Shown here: in pieces, positions 1 through 10,699 of the stretch
Position numbering within the stretch: the stretch's first letter is position 1
How the letters are laid out: each line of letters opens with the position of its first letter
Source of the DNA: Trichopria drosophilae
Lineage: Eukaryota > Arthropoda > Insecta > Hymenoptera > Diapriidae
Reading direction: 5' to 3'
Length of the DNA: 64,000 bases
Assembly: GCA_030407085.1 (NCBI GenBank)
Contig: CM059582.1
Span: forward strand, 50,119,001-50,183,000
Made by a program: the position numbers and the translations under genes
Notes under the pieces: generated by a model
What the model saw: only the letters and a program-made list of their open reading frames with translations
Told to the model about the DNA's origin: nothing
Database searches by the model: none

Positions 1-2600
1 TTTATTATTAAAGCATATTTTCTTTATTAATTAACACTACATTATAAAGTACTAAAACGACCGAATCGCATTGATTATACTATTTAATGATGACAAAAAT
101 ACTTGTTTAAAACAAGTTAAAACATGTTGCTTGAAAAATCGCAGAGGATTTTTCAGAAATTTTCCTGGAACATTGGTGGAGGGGGTATTTAAATTTAAAC
201 ATTAGCATTCTTGCACACACAAAATTACATTTAATTTATATAAATGATATATAAACAGATAATATATATATATCATATATGTTTGTCTGAAAATATATCA
301 AAATATTTCTATTGCTGGAGATTGTAAATCGTTGATTTTTAACGAATGTATTAAGAGACTGTTAATAATAATCGTTATTAACAATTTATTCTACCATTCT
401 TGCTTTTGGAACAATATCATTCCGTACGTCGAAAACTAAACAATAAAATGCCGTCCGTGCCATTGACTCGACAATGGTCTGTACGGAACTATCAGGCGCG
501 ATACTATATTGATTGTTCAGGACTTGAAGAAGTAACTGCGGCAACTTGCTGAAAATGGAAATAATCTTTTTTTTTCTCAGACACTATTGCCGGTGCGTAA
601 AAATGTGTAACAACCTTTGGATTCCAAATGAGCTGAAAAATATTGCCTGAATTTTCCGAAGTTGAAAAAAAAAATTTTTCAATTTATCATTAATAATTTG
701 TAAATGACAATTTAATAAACAGCTTTTCGATATTTACACCGAACAATTCATGTGCAAGAGGTCAAAATTCGTAGAAAACACTTTGTTCCAGCCATGAACA
801 TAATTATGAACAGTCACGAAACCAGTCTCCTGCGTCTAGACTACAAATGATTTAATCCCCGTTTGCTCTCATCCTGTCATATATTAGATTAAATTACATG
901 AGAAATATTGCCGAAGATTATTGATGTTCACATGCGATTAGAGATAATGATTATATGATAGTGGATAATAATGACTCCTAACTTTTCACACGTTTCATTT
1001 GCCAAGAGCTATGTAAGTATTGAACTATCATAACTTGCTTGTCATGAGCCAGTAGCATTGAGCATCGCCTATTAATTTTATCCTTCATTGTATGCTAATA
1101 TCTTTGACATCAACAAATGATGAAGATATAAAACATATTGTGTATGTTTATGATGACAACGTCGATGAAGAATCAAAAGTCAAACATAGCTGGACAATTC
1201 TGGCCGAGAATAGACGCTAAGACATTTAGAACCGTTCAAAGTGTTTCTAGAAGACTTAGAAGAGAAACGTCTAATAAATAATCTACACCACTATTTGGTG
1301 TCTAATGTAAACAAAGAAGCTCTTTTCAGTCTGGAAAATTAAGACGCAGCAGGTAGACAATATCTTTAAGCCATACCTTAAGTCGGCCCAACAAATACAC
1401 TGTCAGGAAAAGTTATCGAAATGTTAACTTTTGTTGAAATTTGTTAACATTTTTATGACTGTTCGTGACTGTGGGTTGGCAAGGGAAAACGAACCTCGAA
1501 CCTAACCTAGTTTATGATTGTAGACTTCTTCGGTACTATACCGAAAATGACAAAGCAAACATGACCCTTGATCCATTGTCATTAACTGATCGTTGATTCG
1601 TTCAACATAACCCTGTACTTACAGGGTGATCGTCAAAACGCTTTTTACCTAACGATGTACCTTAACCTTACTCTAGTTTTCATGTGTCTCATCTCGGCGG
1701 CAATCGGTAGTCAACCGCTGCATTTAGTGAAATCACTTTCATGTGCCTTATAAACGAAGACACCTATACAATAAGATACTTATAAAACATTCACCAAAAA
1801 ATGTCTTAAAAATAACCACCTAAATGTCTTCGCTGAAGACTCTCATTTTTGGAGCGTACTGTTATTATATTATCCTCATTTGATCGCATTATTGTAACAC
1901 GAAAGTAAAATCAATATATATCCTTTACATATATATGTACGGGTGTTTCTGAAATGGTTCTCAAATTTACCCCCACCTTCTAACTATCGAGTTAAAGATG
2001 AATGTCCGACGGGTACTTCAATTGTATTGACATCACATTTGCAAAGAAGCTATTAAATACTAATAACATAGTTATTAATTCTAAAGTTCGGTCTTGGCAA
2101 GGTCAATCATCAGTATCTTAAATATATGATATAAATGAATAATAGATATATAACATAATAATGCTTCTACATCGAATTATCTATTTCACTTCCGTTTTAT
2201 TATCATTCGACTGTATCATAATAATATAATAATATAACGAAGGATATAAATGACCTGATGCAGTCATCATGTGCATATGATGACATATTAACAATGACGA
2301 AATCCAATGATGTCAATAACAAATTTGGGAAAGTAGAAAATGTTGATAAGTAGATTGATGTCTTTGTAATTTTGTTTTGTATTATTATTAGTTGTTTTTA
2401 GAGGCATCATGAGTATGTTATATCATCATAGTTCGATTAAGGTTGAAATATGATAAAAATACTGGGTAGCATTTAATGATAAATAATGAACATGGTTAAT
2501 AGAAAACTACATGATCGTTGTACAAGCATATTAGGCTATTAGGACCTTGGTGTGCACCAATACATAAATAAACTTACGGAGTATTAGGTGGTATATCGAT
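1..2600. other. A+T-rich DNA without a recognisable gene
   Basis: Stop codons are frequent in all frames and I see no domain, tRNA or transposon end. Slightly more G+C-rich patches lie near 430-560 and 1140-1400. Simple AT and AAT runs occur near 250-290 and 2215-2240. A 43-codon ATG frame at 1092-1220 is too short to call. Confidence 0.6.
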
Positions 2601-2608
2601 CATGTATT

Positions 2609-2830
2609 TTCTTACACTCGGAGTGTAAAATGCTATTTTGCTCCCTACATTGCGTGAGGAAAATAGCACATTCTCTCCCTCAGGAGCAGAAAAAATATAC
2701 CTGGGGACCAAATAAATTTCTCACACTCTGAACGCCAAGTACCCTTTTCCTTCATATTTCGTTCGCTTCGCTTGAGCATCAAAATGGCACTCGTCGGCAA
2801 TCTCCTATTTTGCTCCCTAGTTGCACTATG
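2609..2830 (+). repeat. Dispersed hairpin-module repeat, copy 1
   Basis: Positions 2609-2680 match the reverse complement of 45072-45143 over about 72 bp. The core at 2620-2645 is a small hairpin: GGAGTGTAAAAT pairs with ATTTTGCTCCC across two to three bases. A second, weaker module with the same CTATTTTGCTCCCT block lies near 2797-2815. Related modules occur at 52217-52241 and 52391-52414. I recognise no named family. It is probably a non-autonomous mobile repeat, since two similar copies lie 42 kb apart in opposite orientation. Confidence 0.6.
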
Positions 2831-3125
2831 TGCTATTCTCTCCTGTACCTCATTTTTTTGCCATCTACCTCTATTTTTGTTACTTTGGTAAAGGCATTCG
2901 ATTCGATAATGTTTATTACGTTAGAGGCACAAGGCCCTAATGCAAGTATATAAACAGCATTGTTCAGATTAATATTACGAAACATCCAGGATGTTGGCTC
3001 AGCAATAAAGCAAATTAAATACAAAGAATAAGAGGCGTCTTGAGTATAAGAGAGGTTCTTGGTCAGTTTGTAGTTATTATAGTACATTTAAAATTAAACC
3101 GAATGTACTCTCAATGGACCATATT

Positions 3126-3250
3126 CGCAATATTATAGTAATATTACAATATTCTCGGTAATATTAATATGCACTGACATTTCGTGCTGCAGTATAACAT
3201 TATCGCAATATAATTGCGATATCTCTCTGCAATGTTACTGTAATATTGCA
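3126..3250. repeat. AATATT-rich micro-repeat with internal symmetry
   Basis: The stretch is built from variants of GCAATATTACAGTAATATT in both orientations. The left part carries GCAATATTATAGTAATATT and the right part ends with CTGTAATATTGCAG. This gives overlapping palindromes rather than one clean stem. Possibly a decayed foldback element; termini and target duplication are not defined. Confidence 0.4.
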
Positions 3251-3381
3251 GTGAAACCGTTATATTACTTTAATCAAATTTGACACGTGGACATTTCATC
3301 AGATCACAGCAATGCTCGTTACTTATGATGAAACTACTAAGTCTTTAATTAGTCTAAAGTCTAAATTAGATAAACTAGTAC

Positions 3382-3493
3382 TACTCTGGTAGAAAAAGTG
3401 GCCAGTTTCTGGCCGGTTTTTCTGGACTCCATTAGTTTTAGCATACAGACCAGAAAAAATGGCCAGAAACTGCTGATATTTTCCAATAGGGTA
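3382..3493. mobile_element. 112-bp MITE, TA-bounded, family shared with 23614-23722
   Basis: The ends read TACTCTGGTAGAAAAA on the left and TTTTCCAATAGGGTA on the right, which are imperfect inverted repeats beginning and ending in TA. The subterminal block CAGTTTCTGGCC is also repeated in inverted orientation. The copy at 23614-23722 has the same size and end design (TACCTTGGTAGAAAT / TTTTCTACTAGGGTA). Size, TA ends and absence of coding capacity fit a Tc1/mariner-type non-autonomous element. Confidence 0.65.
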
Positions 3494-3579
3494 ATGACTA
3501 ATATAAACATTTGATAAACTTTTTATTTATTTCAGCGGTCATTGTTCATTTGCTCGAAAATTCATCCGCCCCAAGCATT

Positions 3580-4030
3580 TTTTGCACCGATCGATATTAG
3601 ACTCCCAAGATTCCTAACCAGGTCGAAAAAAGAACAAATGGCTTCCGATCAGCTTCCGGTAGGTTACTGAATCATTGTCCGTTCGATGTTCGGTTGCAGA
3701 CGGCGTGTTTACATCGCGCATGTGGGCCAGCGATAAACGAGCAGCCAATAAGAGGACACAGTCTTCAAGCCGCACATGTGCTACTGGGATGGGGGTTATT
3801 AATGACTGCGAGTTGCCTTATCTTTTCTACTTCCTGTTCGAGATAGGTAATACTCCAACCGGGGAGTCGCGTTGCGAAATGGACGAGTACGAATTTATCA
3901 TGCGTCCGTATAAACCACCCCGTGGGGGTTAAAGCGCTTATTCCCCACTCGTGAAGCCGAACGGATAAACGGAAGTCTTTACCGACTCGTCCGAAATGTC
4001 CGTAATGCCCGTGCCATGAGAGGCAATTAT
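3580..4030. other. G+C-rich unique island 1
   Basis: Base composition rises sharply with many CpG dinucleotides, and no repeat or transposon end is seen. Short open frames exist on both strands (3675-3932 plus, 3765-4034 minus), overlap each other and resemble no family I know, so they are probably by-products of composition. Candidate conserved non-coding element or untranslated exon; that is inference. Confidence 0.45.
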
Positions 4031-4371
4031 TCAAATGTCTCTTATCTGACAGCTTTGACTAAATATTTATTTCGGCTTGTTGCGTTATATGCCAGCCAAC
4101 GCCAGACTGTAGGATAGGATCTTGAAAAATTAGCAGAATGCTACCGTGAAATTAGATATGGTCAGGTTTTCAAACGCGATTCTTGAAAACTACTTTCAAG
4201 TTCCACTATTTCAAAAAAGCTTTAAAATATCATAAGTTTGACTTAAAAAGTGCAAAAAATATTCTTAGAACTTTCTTAGAGATATTGTCATATTTTCATT
4301 TTAAGCAGAGTAACTGATGCATGCATATTTCAAACTGAGAAATTTCTTATTAAAAAGTATATTATCCCATA

Positions 4372-5070
4372 CAGCACTTATCTCTTAAAGGTCGTCCAGA
4401 GCTCAGTCCAAAGATATCTCCAAAAAGACCTCCTGAAGAGGTCTTATTTATGATAATCTATAAAACGAGCTCTTAAAGATGTATTTTACATAGGACTTCT
4501 TAAAATCGTAATCTCGAAGAGGTCTTGTGTTTGAGGTCTTAAATCTATCTCGTTTTGGACCCTCTCTTCTTTAATAAAGGTATTCCCATTGTTGAGGTCT
4601 GTGTTTCTTCCCGAGACACTAGGTGGCAATTGAATCCAAAAATTAGACCGGGAGATATTTACTTCATATGCAGACTGATAGATTATAAGATGCCCTGCCC
4701 AAATAAGTGCCTTTACGATATTTAGCCAGTGTTATCACAGTTTTGTATTATTATTGCATGATCCCATTCTATTGAATGTAATCACCAATCAATATATAAA
4801 TATACAAATGATAAAAAGGAACTCAGGTAAAAAGTATATAAATAAATATTTAACATTCAAAAATAGAATCTACAATTTTCAGAAATTTGCTTTTCATTTA
4901 TATTATTTATTTTATATGTCAAAGCGTCAAAGAGTTCTTAAAATCGACGCATAAGTCTTCTTAAAGATTACTGTAAGAGCTCTTTCTGATAAGTAATTTA
5001 TTATATTCTGATAAGACATATTACAATTTTTATGACTTTTTACAGAACTCTTTAAGATGTCTTTTTGCTG
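4372..5070. mobile_element. Probable ~700-bp MITE with CAGCA ends
   Basis: The left end CAGCACTTATCTCTTAAAG and the right end, whose reverse complement starts CAGCAAAAAGACATCTTAAAG, form an imperfect inverted repeat. The interior carries many short repeats of AAGAGGTCTTAAA and GAGCTCTTAAAG, including a small AAGACCTC/GAGGTCTT hairpin near 4426-4447. The 14-mer ACGAGCTCTTAAAG at 4465-4478 recurs at 35207-35220. I could not find a convincing target duplication. A 66-codon frame at 4754-4954 is low-complexity and not called. Confidence 0.45.
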
Positions 5071-5099
5071 TTCAGGATGTATTATGGGTGTAGAATCCG

Positions 5100-6750
5100 A
5101 TTTTATGCACTTGAGGGAAATAGTTCAGGACAACACATGCGACTACGGGAATTTAAAATTTTACCCAATTTCAATAACAAAGAACTTAAGTTAAAACTTT
5201 AGTTTAATCGATTTTAGTTTTGTCAGTTTAAAAAATTAGTGGGCTCATTTTTGTTGAATTTTGTTTGCTGAAAACTAACGTGAGCATAAAACTGCTGGAA
5301 CAAGTCAAGATTCTTTAAAATTGTATCTCAATTGATAAACAAATCAATACTTTTTGAAAATTTCTTTTTTTAGGAAACAACATTTTTTTTCTTTTTTTTC
5401 ACAATAATTGCATCGCTCAGGCGACAATTTTACATTTTTTAAAATAGCGGTACACTATTTTTAGCCAAAAACTTTTTGAATTAAAAAAATGTACAGTCAT
5501 GCTAACTCAGTCATTATACCACACTGTATTTTTTTATAAGTTCTATACTATTCGACCTACTTGGGTATGTTTGGGTTGTTTAATTATTATCTTTAGACTT
5601 TTTTACATCAGCCGGCATTTGCAATTTTAAAATACTCAGGTACGATTCTTAATCAGTGAACTCTGGAACCTTTGTGCAGGCTCTATAGCAAAGAAAGTAT
5701 TAAAAAATATGTGCTTTATAACGGGTGAATTTGTACACAGATAAAATAATACCGCAACTGGCTGTTACTACTTACGATTTATTCTTAACTTTTTAATCAG
5801 TTTTTTCGTAGTAGAAGCCTAATTACCCCCACGAACTAGTATTTTTATCATCAAAACCATTTTCAGCACAACAAAGTACATGAGACGACTATGGTCTCAA
5901 TTTGATATTAATCACACGTTTTTTTAATAAGCCTTTATCACTAAAAATAGGATTTTAACGTTTTTTTTTATGTTATCTTTGAAATTAGCTCCCTACCGCT
6001 ATTTTTGATTGCAGATTCGGAATGATGGGACCCCATACCCACCTCAATACACCTTTTTTGTTGTGAACCTCAATAATTATCAAATAAAATCTGCTGTCAC
6101 GTAACAAATAAATACTCTTACTATCGTATATTTCTATTCCTTACAAAATGCATTCAAGATAATAAGTGAATTCTGATCAGAAATGAAAATTGAAAAATGA
6201 ACGTGATTCCTGACATGTTGGGTTATGTAGCATCAAGTAATGCAAATTTAAAGATTGATTTTTATCACTTCTCCAGGAGTTCAGTCGACCGTGAGCGAAT
6301 GAATCCTAGTTGATGTCGGACAGCGAATAAAGATTTCCTCGTTGCTTTTTGAGAAAATAACTCGCAAAGAATTACTTGCATGAATATTTATTAGAAATGG
6401 TTTTTACGAGAGGGATGTAAATTTTTCATTTAAATGTATTGTTTTGCATTTGAGAGACAATTTATTTAGATTCATTCAGCATTCTTATAAAATAAAATTC
6501 TTTGATTTTAAAGTAGAAATGTTCATTGCGATTGATGTACAAAACAATATTTATTAATATAATGCAGATTACGATTTGATGGAATCATTGTCCTGTTTTC
6601 AGAGTAAAAGATCCAATCATCATATAGTATTACGTTTAGAACTGAATTGAATTTTATTGTCTACTTCGTAAAAAATAAGGAAACAAATTTAAATTCGTTC
6701 TAAAGCTGTGACATGTTTTAGTTTTCTACAGTTTCTATGACTTTTTATTA
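5100..6750. other. A+T-rich DNA, nothing recognised
   Basis: There are homopolymer T runs and frequent stops. No inverted repeat, domain or RNA signature was noticed. Confidence 0.6.
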
Positions 6751-6755
6751 CTATC

Positions 6756-6830
6756 AAAAATATTTAGTAAAATTAACTAAATGAAGAGTTAACTAACTGC
6801 ATGTAGCTATAAAACTTACTAAATATTTTT
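6756..6830. repeat. Short inverted repeat, 15-bp perfect arms
   Basis: AAAAATATTTAGTAA at 6756-6770 is exactly reverse-complementary to 6816-6830, with a 45-nt spacer. Both arms are extremely A+T-rich, so chance or a decayed MITE are both possible. Confidence 0.4.
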
Positions 6831-7737
6831 ACCATATACTTGTGGTTTTACTAAATGTTTTTCTCTAAAAATAAATCAGTATTACTGTTTAAGAATTAAA
6901 ATTAATTGACATGATAATTTAATTAAAGTCACTTATTAGCATAAATGCTTACTTAAATTCGCAGAGAAGAAATCTATGAGTAAATTGTAGATTTCCTTAC
7001 TTAACTTTATTAAATAATTTATTAAATTTAATTTCGATAAGTAGCCCGATTCTTTCTATTTCTAATTTAGAAAGTGGAATTACCACCTGGTAATATAAAT
7101 TCTTTCCTGACAATTGTCCTTAGTGAACAGACTAACCGAAGCTGAAATAATTTTGGTTGAATTCTTTGATATTTTCAAAATGTATTAAATTTGTAGGTAC
7201 AATGTTTATCTGAAATATGACACGTTCTTAACACTTTTTTTGCAATTTAATTCTTTATATTGCTTTTAAACACATTCCCAATAATGGTTTTTCTTTAATT
7301 TAATCGTAGTACCATAGCAGCTATTCAAATTCGAAATGTTTTTTGTGTTGAATTTTGCTTCTTGATCAATAGAATTTAACTAAATCCCCTGTGGACATAC
7401 TATAAGAAGAATACCAAATTTTATAATGTTACTGGTAGCAGTAAAACAATTCGTGACATTAATTCTTCTTAACATAACAAAATTACTTTGATATTACACT
7501 TTAACTACAATATTTCGATTTGAACATTCTAAAAATTAATTAAATTCAAATGTTGATTTAGTCAAAATTTTTTTCAGAAGGTAACTTAATTGTTTTAATA
7601 AAACCTAAATTAGAATGTTGCTTATGAGATTTTATTTTAATAATGAAATGGTGAATTCATTGAAAATTATACCAAAATCAGTCAGCAACTCAATATAATA
7701 ACAAAATAAATAAATAATATATTTCACCATCAGTAAT

Positions 7738-7973
7738 GGTGATAATAATTATAGTGACTCTATAAAAAACTTTAATTTTACCTTAGTAAACACTTTGAAC
7801 GTTACGAACTATTATACGAAAACAAGTAAAACCTTCGACGGCAACACTAGAAAATTCATGTGTTGTTCGTTTGCCATCGAGGTTACTACTTGTTTTCGTA
7901 ATAGTTAGTAATACTCAAGATGTTTAGTAAGTGAAATTGAAGCTTGCTATAAAATCACTATAATTTAATCATC
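7738..7973. repeat. Long imperfect hairpin (~110-bp arms, 8-nt loop)
   Basis: Two arms (about 7738-7848 and 7857-7973) are reverse complements with scattered substitutions and small indels. Exact paired blocks include AATTATAGTGA (7747-7757 with 7955-7965) and CGAAAACAAGTA (7817-7828 with 7887-7898). The symmetry axis stays near 7857 along the whole length. No sharp terminal repeat or target duplication is visible. It could be an old palindromic MITE or, if transcribed, a hairpin RNA precursor for small RNAs; the sequence alone cannot decide. Confidence 0.65.
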
Positions 7974-7979
7974 ATTCTA

Positions 7980-9090
7980 AAATGTAGTATTGCATTTTTT
8001 TGTAGTTAAATTATTCAATGGATAGTTTTCGAATTTAGCCAAAATATATTTTATATATAAATTTCAAAAATTGTTTATTATTGAAAAATAAGCGAAAAAC
8101 GTGACAAATGATAAATTTGAAGTTAAAATGAACCATTTTGAGATCAGGTGTACAGCATTAGCAATCATTTTTTTTTTCATCTCTTCATGTCTTTGATCAT
8201 TACACGATTGATGTCCGACGGGAGGACAACACCTGGTAAAAAGCACAAGTTTATTGAATTTTGTAGTCATCCATATTGCCATTTTAAATGCAAAAATTCT
8301 TCAATTTTATGAAGAAACGTCGATCTTTCAATGTTCGGATGTATAATTAATGAGGAGAAAGTTGTGTCTAAATTTTGAATTTCCTGCACTCAAAACAGGT
8401 TTTAATTAAGAAGGTTGGTATGGTTAGGTTAGGGAATTAACAACAGTTTCTGATGAAAAAATTACTAAACGTTAATATGAATATAAAATTAATTCCCTGT
8501 TTTTTTTGAGCCATTTGGATACCTCAGTGTTGAGAAATTATGAAAAACATTTTGTGCCTGTTAACGTGGTGTCTGATGTAAAATCGCATTTTTTAAAGAA
8601 AATTATATAATAAATGTTCGAGAGAAAGAATTAGATCGATTGGATACCCTAGGCAAGAGAAGTTCTATGAAATTGTTGTCAAAAGTTCATTATCGTACAG
8701 GTTAGAAGCCATTATTCGACTTCCGAACAGTACTGAACTAGTCAAAATTGGGCGAAAATAGCACTTGACTGCCTACATACCACACCAACCTAAAAAATAC
8801 TTATTTTAACGATATGTCTACTTAAACCAATAATATTTCTGGTTATTTTAAATATTTTTTATTTCTGAGAATAACAAAATACATTAAATATATATAAGGT
8901 TCCTAAAAAAAAGACACATTCAAGAAATTCCACTACGCACATCGAGAAAAAAATAATGAAATATTAAATTCTGAAGTCTAAAAATAAACATGTCTTTGCG
9001 AAAGTATTTAAAAAAAATAAACACAGGCTAAATAGAGTATTCAATTGAGGACCATTTTCAAATTACCTTCATTATGCACCCTAATTGTTC
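7980..9090. other. A+T-rich DNA, nothing recognised
   Basis: Contains one GGTTAGGTTAGGG stretch near 8417-8430 (two TTAGG-like units), too short to be a telomeric array. No gene or transposon end was noticed. Confidence 0.55.
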
Positions 9091-9099
9091 CCTGAGTGG

Positions 9100-9770
9100 A
9101 AATATTCATTCGAGCGTAATTCCATAATGATTTTAATCGTCGCGATTTTCCGACCCTGCCGTTTCTGAGCGACCCCGGCGGTGATCGTTTCCGACACATG
9201 TTCCATTTTTTTTCCTCGACAGTGCGGGGTTTCCGCCACCTCCGTATGCGTCGGAAATATTTTTCTCCCCCATATACCTTATACGCGTCGGCAAAGCGAG
9301 ACAAGCGCGAAAACGTGATCTTTTTTCGAAAAATTGCGCCAGTCTGGAGAGCACGCTATTTCCCCTCCTTACGTGCCTTATCTCCTTGCAAGTCGGACTT
9401 TCGTAATCGCGACGGACGTCCCATCGATCTTGGTCAAAAGGGTCAATACTTGGTCGGGAGCTGCGCGCCGTCGATGTATTATTCATGAACTAGGCTTGAT
9501 AAGTCTTGTCCTAAATTCAATCCAGTAGCGCACGCTATCCGGGGATCCGACTTCTTCTGCACGGAGGCCCCGGTATATAAAAAATAAGCATCCTCCCGCC
9601 CGTTCCTCGAATGATCGAGCCGATTCCCTTTTTCGCAATAATGTGTGCTTTTTGCCACAGCGGCGAATATCGTCCGCACGACCTTTTGCTAGTTTGCAAA
9701 TGACGTGATTCTTCTTGCCAGGGATTTGCGTCTGAAAGTTTTTTGGCATCAAATATCAGAAAATTTCTTT
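9100..9770. other. G+C-rich unique island 2
   Basis: Strong rise in G+C and CpG over ~650 bp. Several overlapping frames (117 codons minus at 9133-9486, 96 codons plus at 9198-9488, 89 codons minus at 9483-9752) arise because stops are rarer here; none has a domain I know. A TATA-like box sits at 9574-9584. Candidate regulatory island or untranslated exon. Confidence 0.45.
9574..9584 (+). promoter_or_regulatory. Possible TATA box in a G+C-rich setting
   Basis: TATATAAAAAA directly follows GGCCCCGG, a G+C-rich flank like that of classical core promoters. No convincing initiator is seen about 30 bp downstream and no coding exon follows. Confidence 0.2.
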
Positions 9771-10367
9771 CAGGTTAGCTTCAGAGTGTGTTTTGCGATC
9801 CTGATTAACGATAATATACTTTTTTGTGCTCCAGCAAATATTCTATGATTGGGAAATATAAATATGATAATTTTATATGCTTTCTTATAACTTTGCTTTT
9901 TACAAGATTTGAAGATTGCCCTAAAGCAAAGGATTTTTACTTCATTGCTTGTTGTTTAGTGTTTACTCCAAAAAATTAAGAATCCAAAAGGCAAAGAAAA
10001 TTCTGACAAGGGGTTTTCAGAGTGTCCCTAACATTTAATAATGTTTTTGATTTCTAATAATGCATTATGCCATAAAAGAAGGCAGGAGCAGTGTTTAACG
10101 AGTGAACTGGTTTTCTTAGTCTATAACAAAGTATAACGATATAAAAGAATCCAGAAAGATTGACAAGATCGATAAAAATCCATCATAAATCTGGAAGATC
10201 GGAACGATCAGGGGAGATCTAGTTCCAGAGAAAATCAGTCAATAGTGAATCTTTGGATCCAAAAGCAGACCCGTTATCTAATTTTACTCATCGTCTCGGG
10301 TTATTAATATATCCTGAACTTAAATTATTAATATTTCTGGTTGCATATCTTAAACACTTCTCGCGAT

Positions 10368-10520
10368 GGATGCGGGTCGAAAAATGGACGAAAGCCGATA
10401 AATCCACAAACAAAAAACCAACACTTCTAAAAATTACTGTCCGCTTGTCAATGTGTCTATTTATTTGTATCCGCTTTGAGCCGTCGGCTTTTGGATTTGT
10501 CGGTTTTATGACCCGCACTT
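10368..10520. mobile_element. Foldback MITE, family A copy 1
   Basis: Ends are GGATGCGGGTCG on the left and GACCCGCACTT on the right. Between them the left half repeats a unit like AAAAAGCCGACAAATCC and the right half repeats its reverse complement. Flanking octamers CTCGCGAT (10360-10367) and CTCATCAT (10521-10528) agree at 5 of 8 positions, compatible with a decayed 8-bp duplication. A 143-codon frame at 10253-10684 runs straight through the element and is not credible as a gene. Confidence 0.65.
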
Positions 10521-10699
10521 CTCATCATGGGTCAAATTGGCGAACTGATTCGTTTTCCGCGGCCAAAGATCATTCAGATCTACTACTTGCAATTGACAGA
10601 TATATACGAAATGTTGTGTGTGGTCCAGTATTTTTTATTGTTTATATAGGTGATGGTTATACAGTTCGGTTTTTATTGATTTAACAAATTCACCCATAG

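Noticed and set aside
1092..1220. 43-codon acidic ATG frame
   Set aside because: Length is expected by chance in this much sequence and there is no signal peptide or cleavage motif.
7860..7885. Resemblance of one hairpin arm to miR-375 (TTGTTCG seed)
   Set aside because: Only the seed and scattered bases agree, and that part falls in an unpaired bulge near the loop rather than in a duplex.
8417..8430. TTAGGTTAGG telomere-like dimer (also near 53161)
   Set aside because: Two units only; no array.
9133..9752. Overlapping 89-117-codon frames in island 2
   Set aside because: Both strands are open because of base composition and no domain is seen in any of them.
10253..10684. 143-codon plus-strand open frame
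   Set aside because: It runs through the family A foldback element and has no domain.
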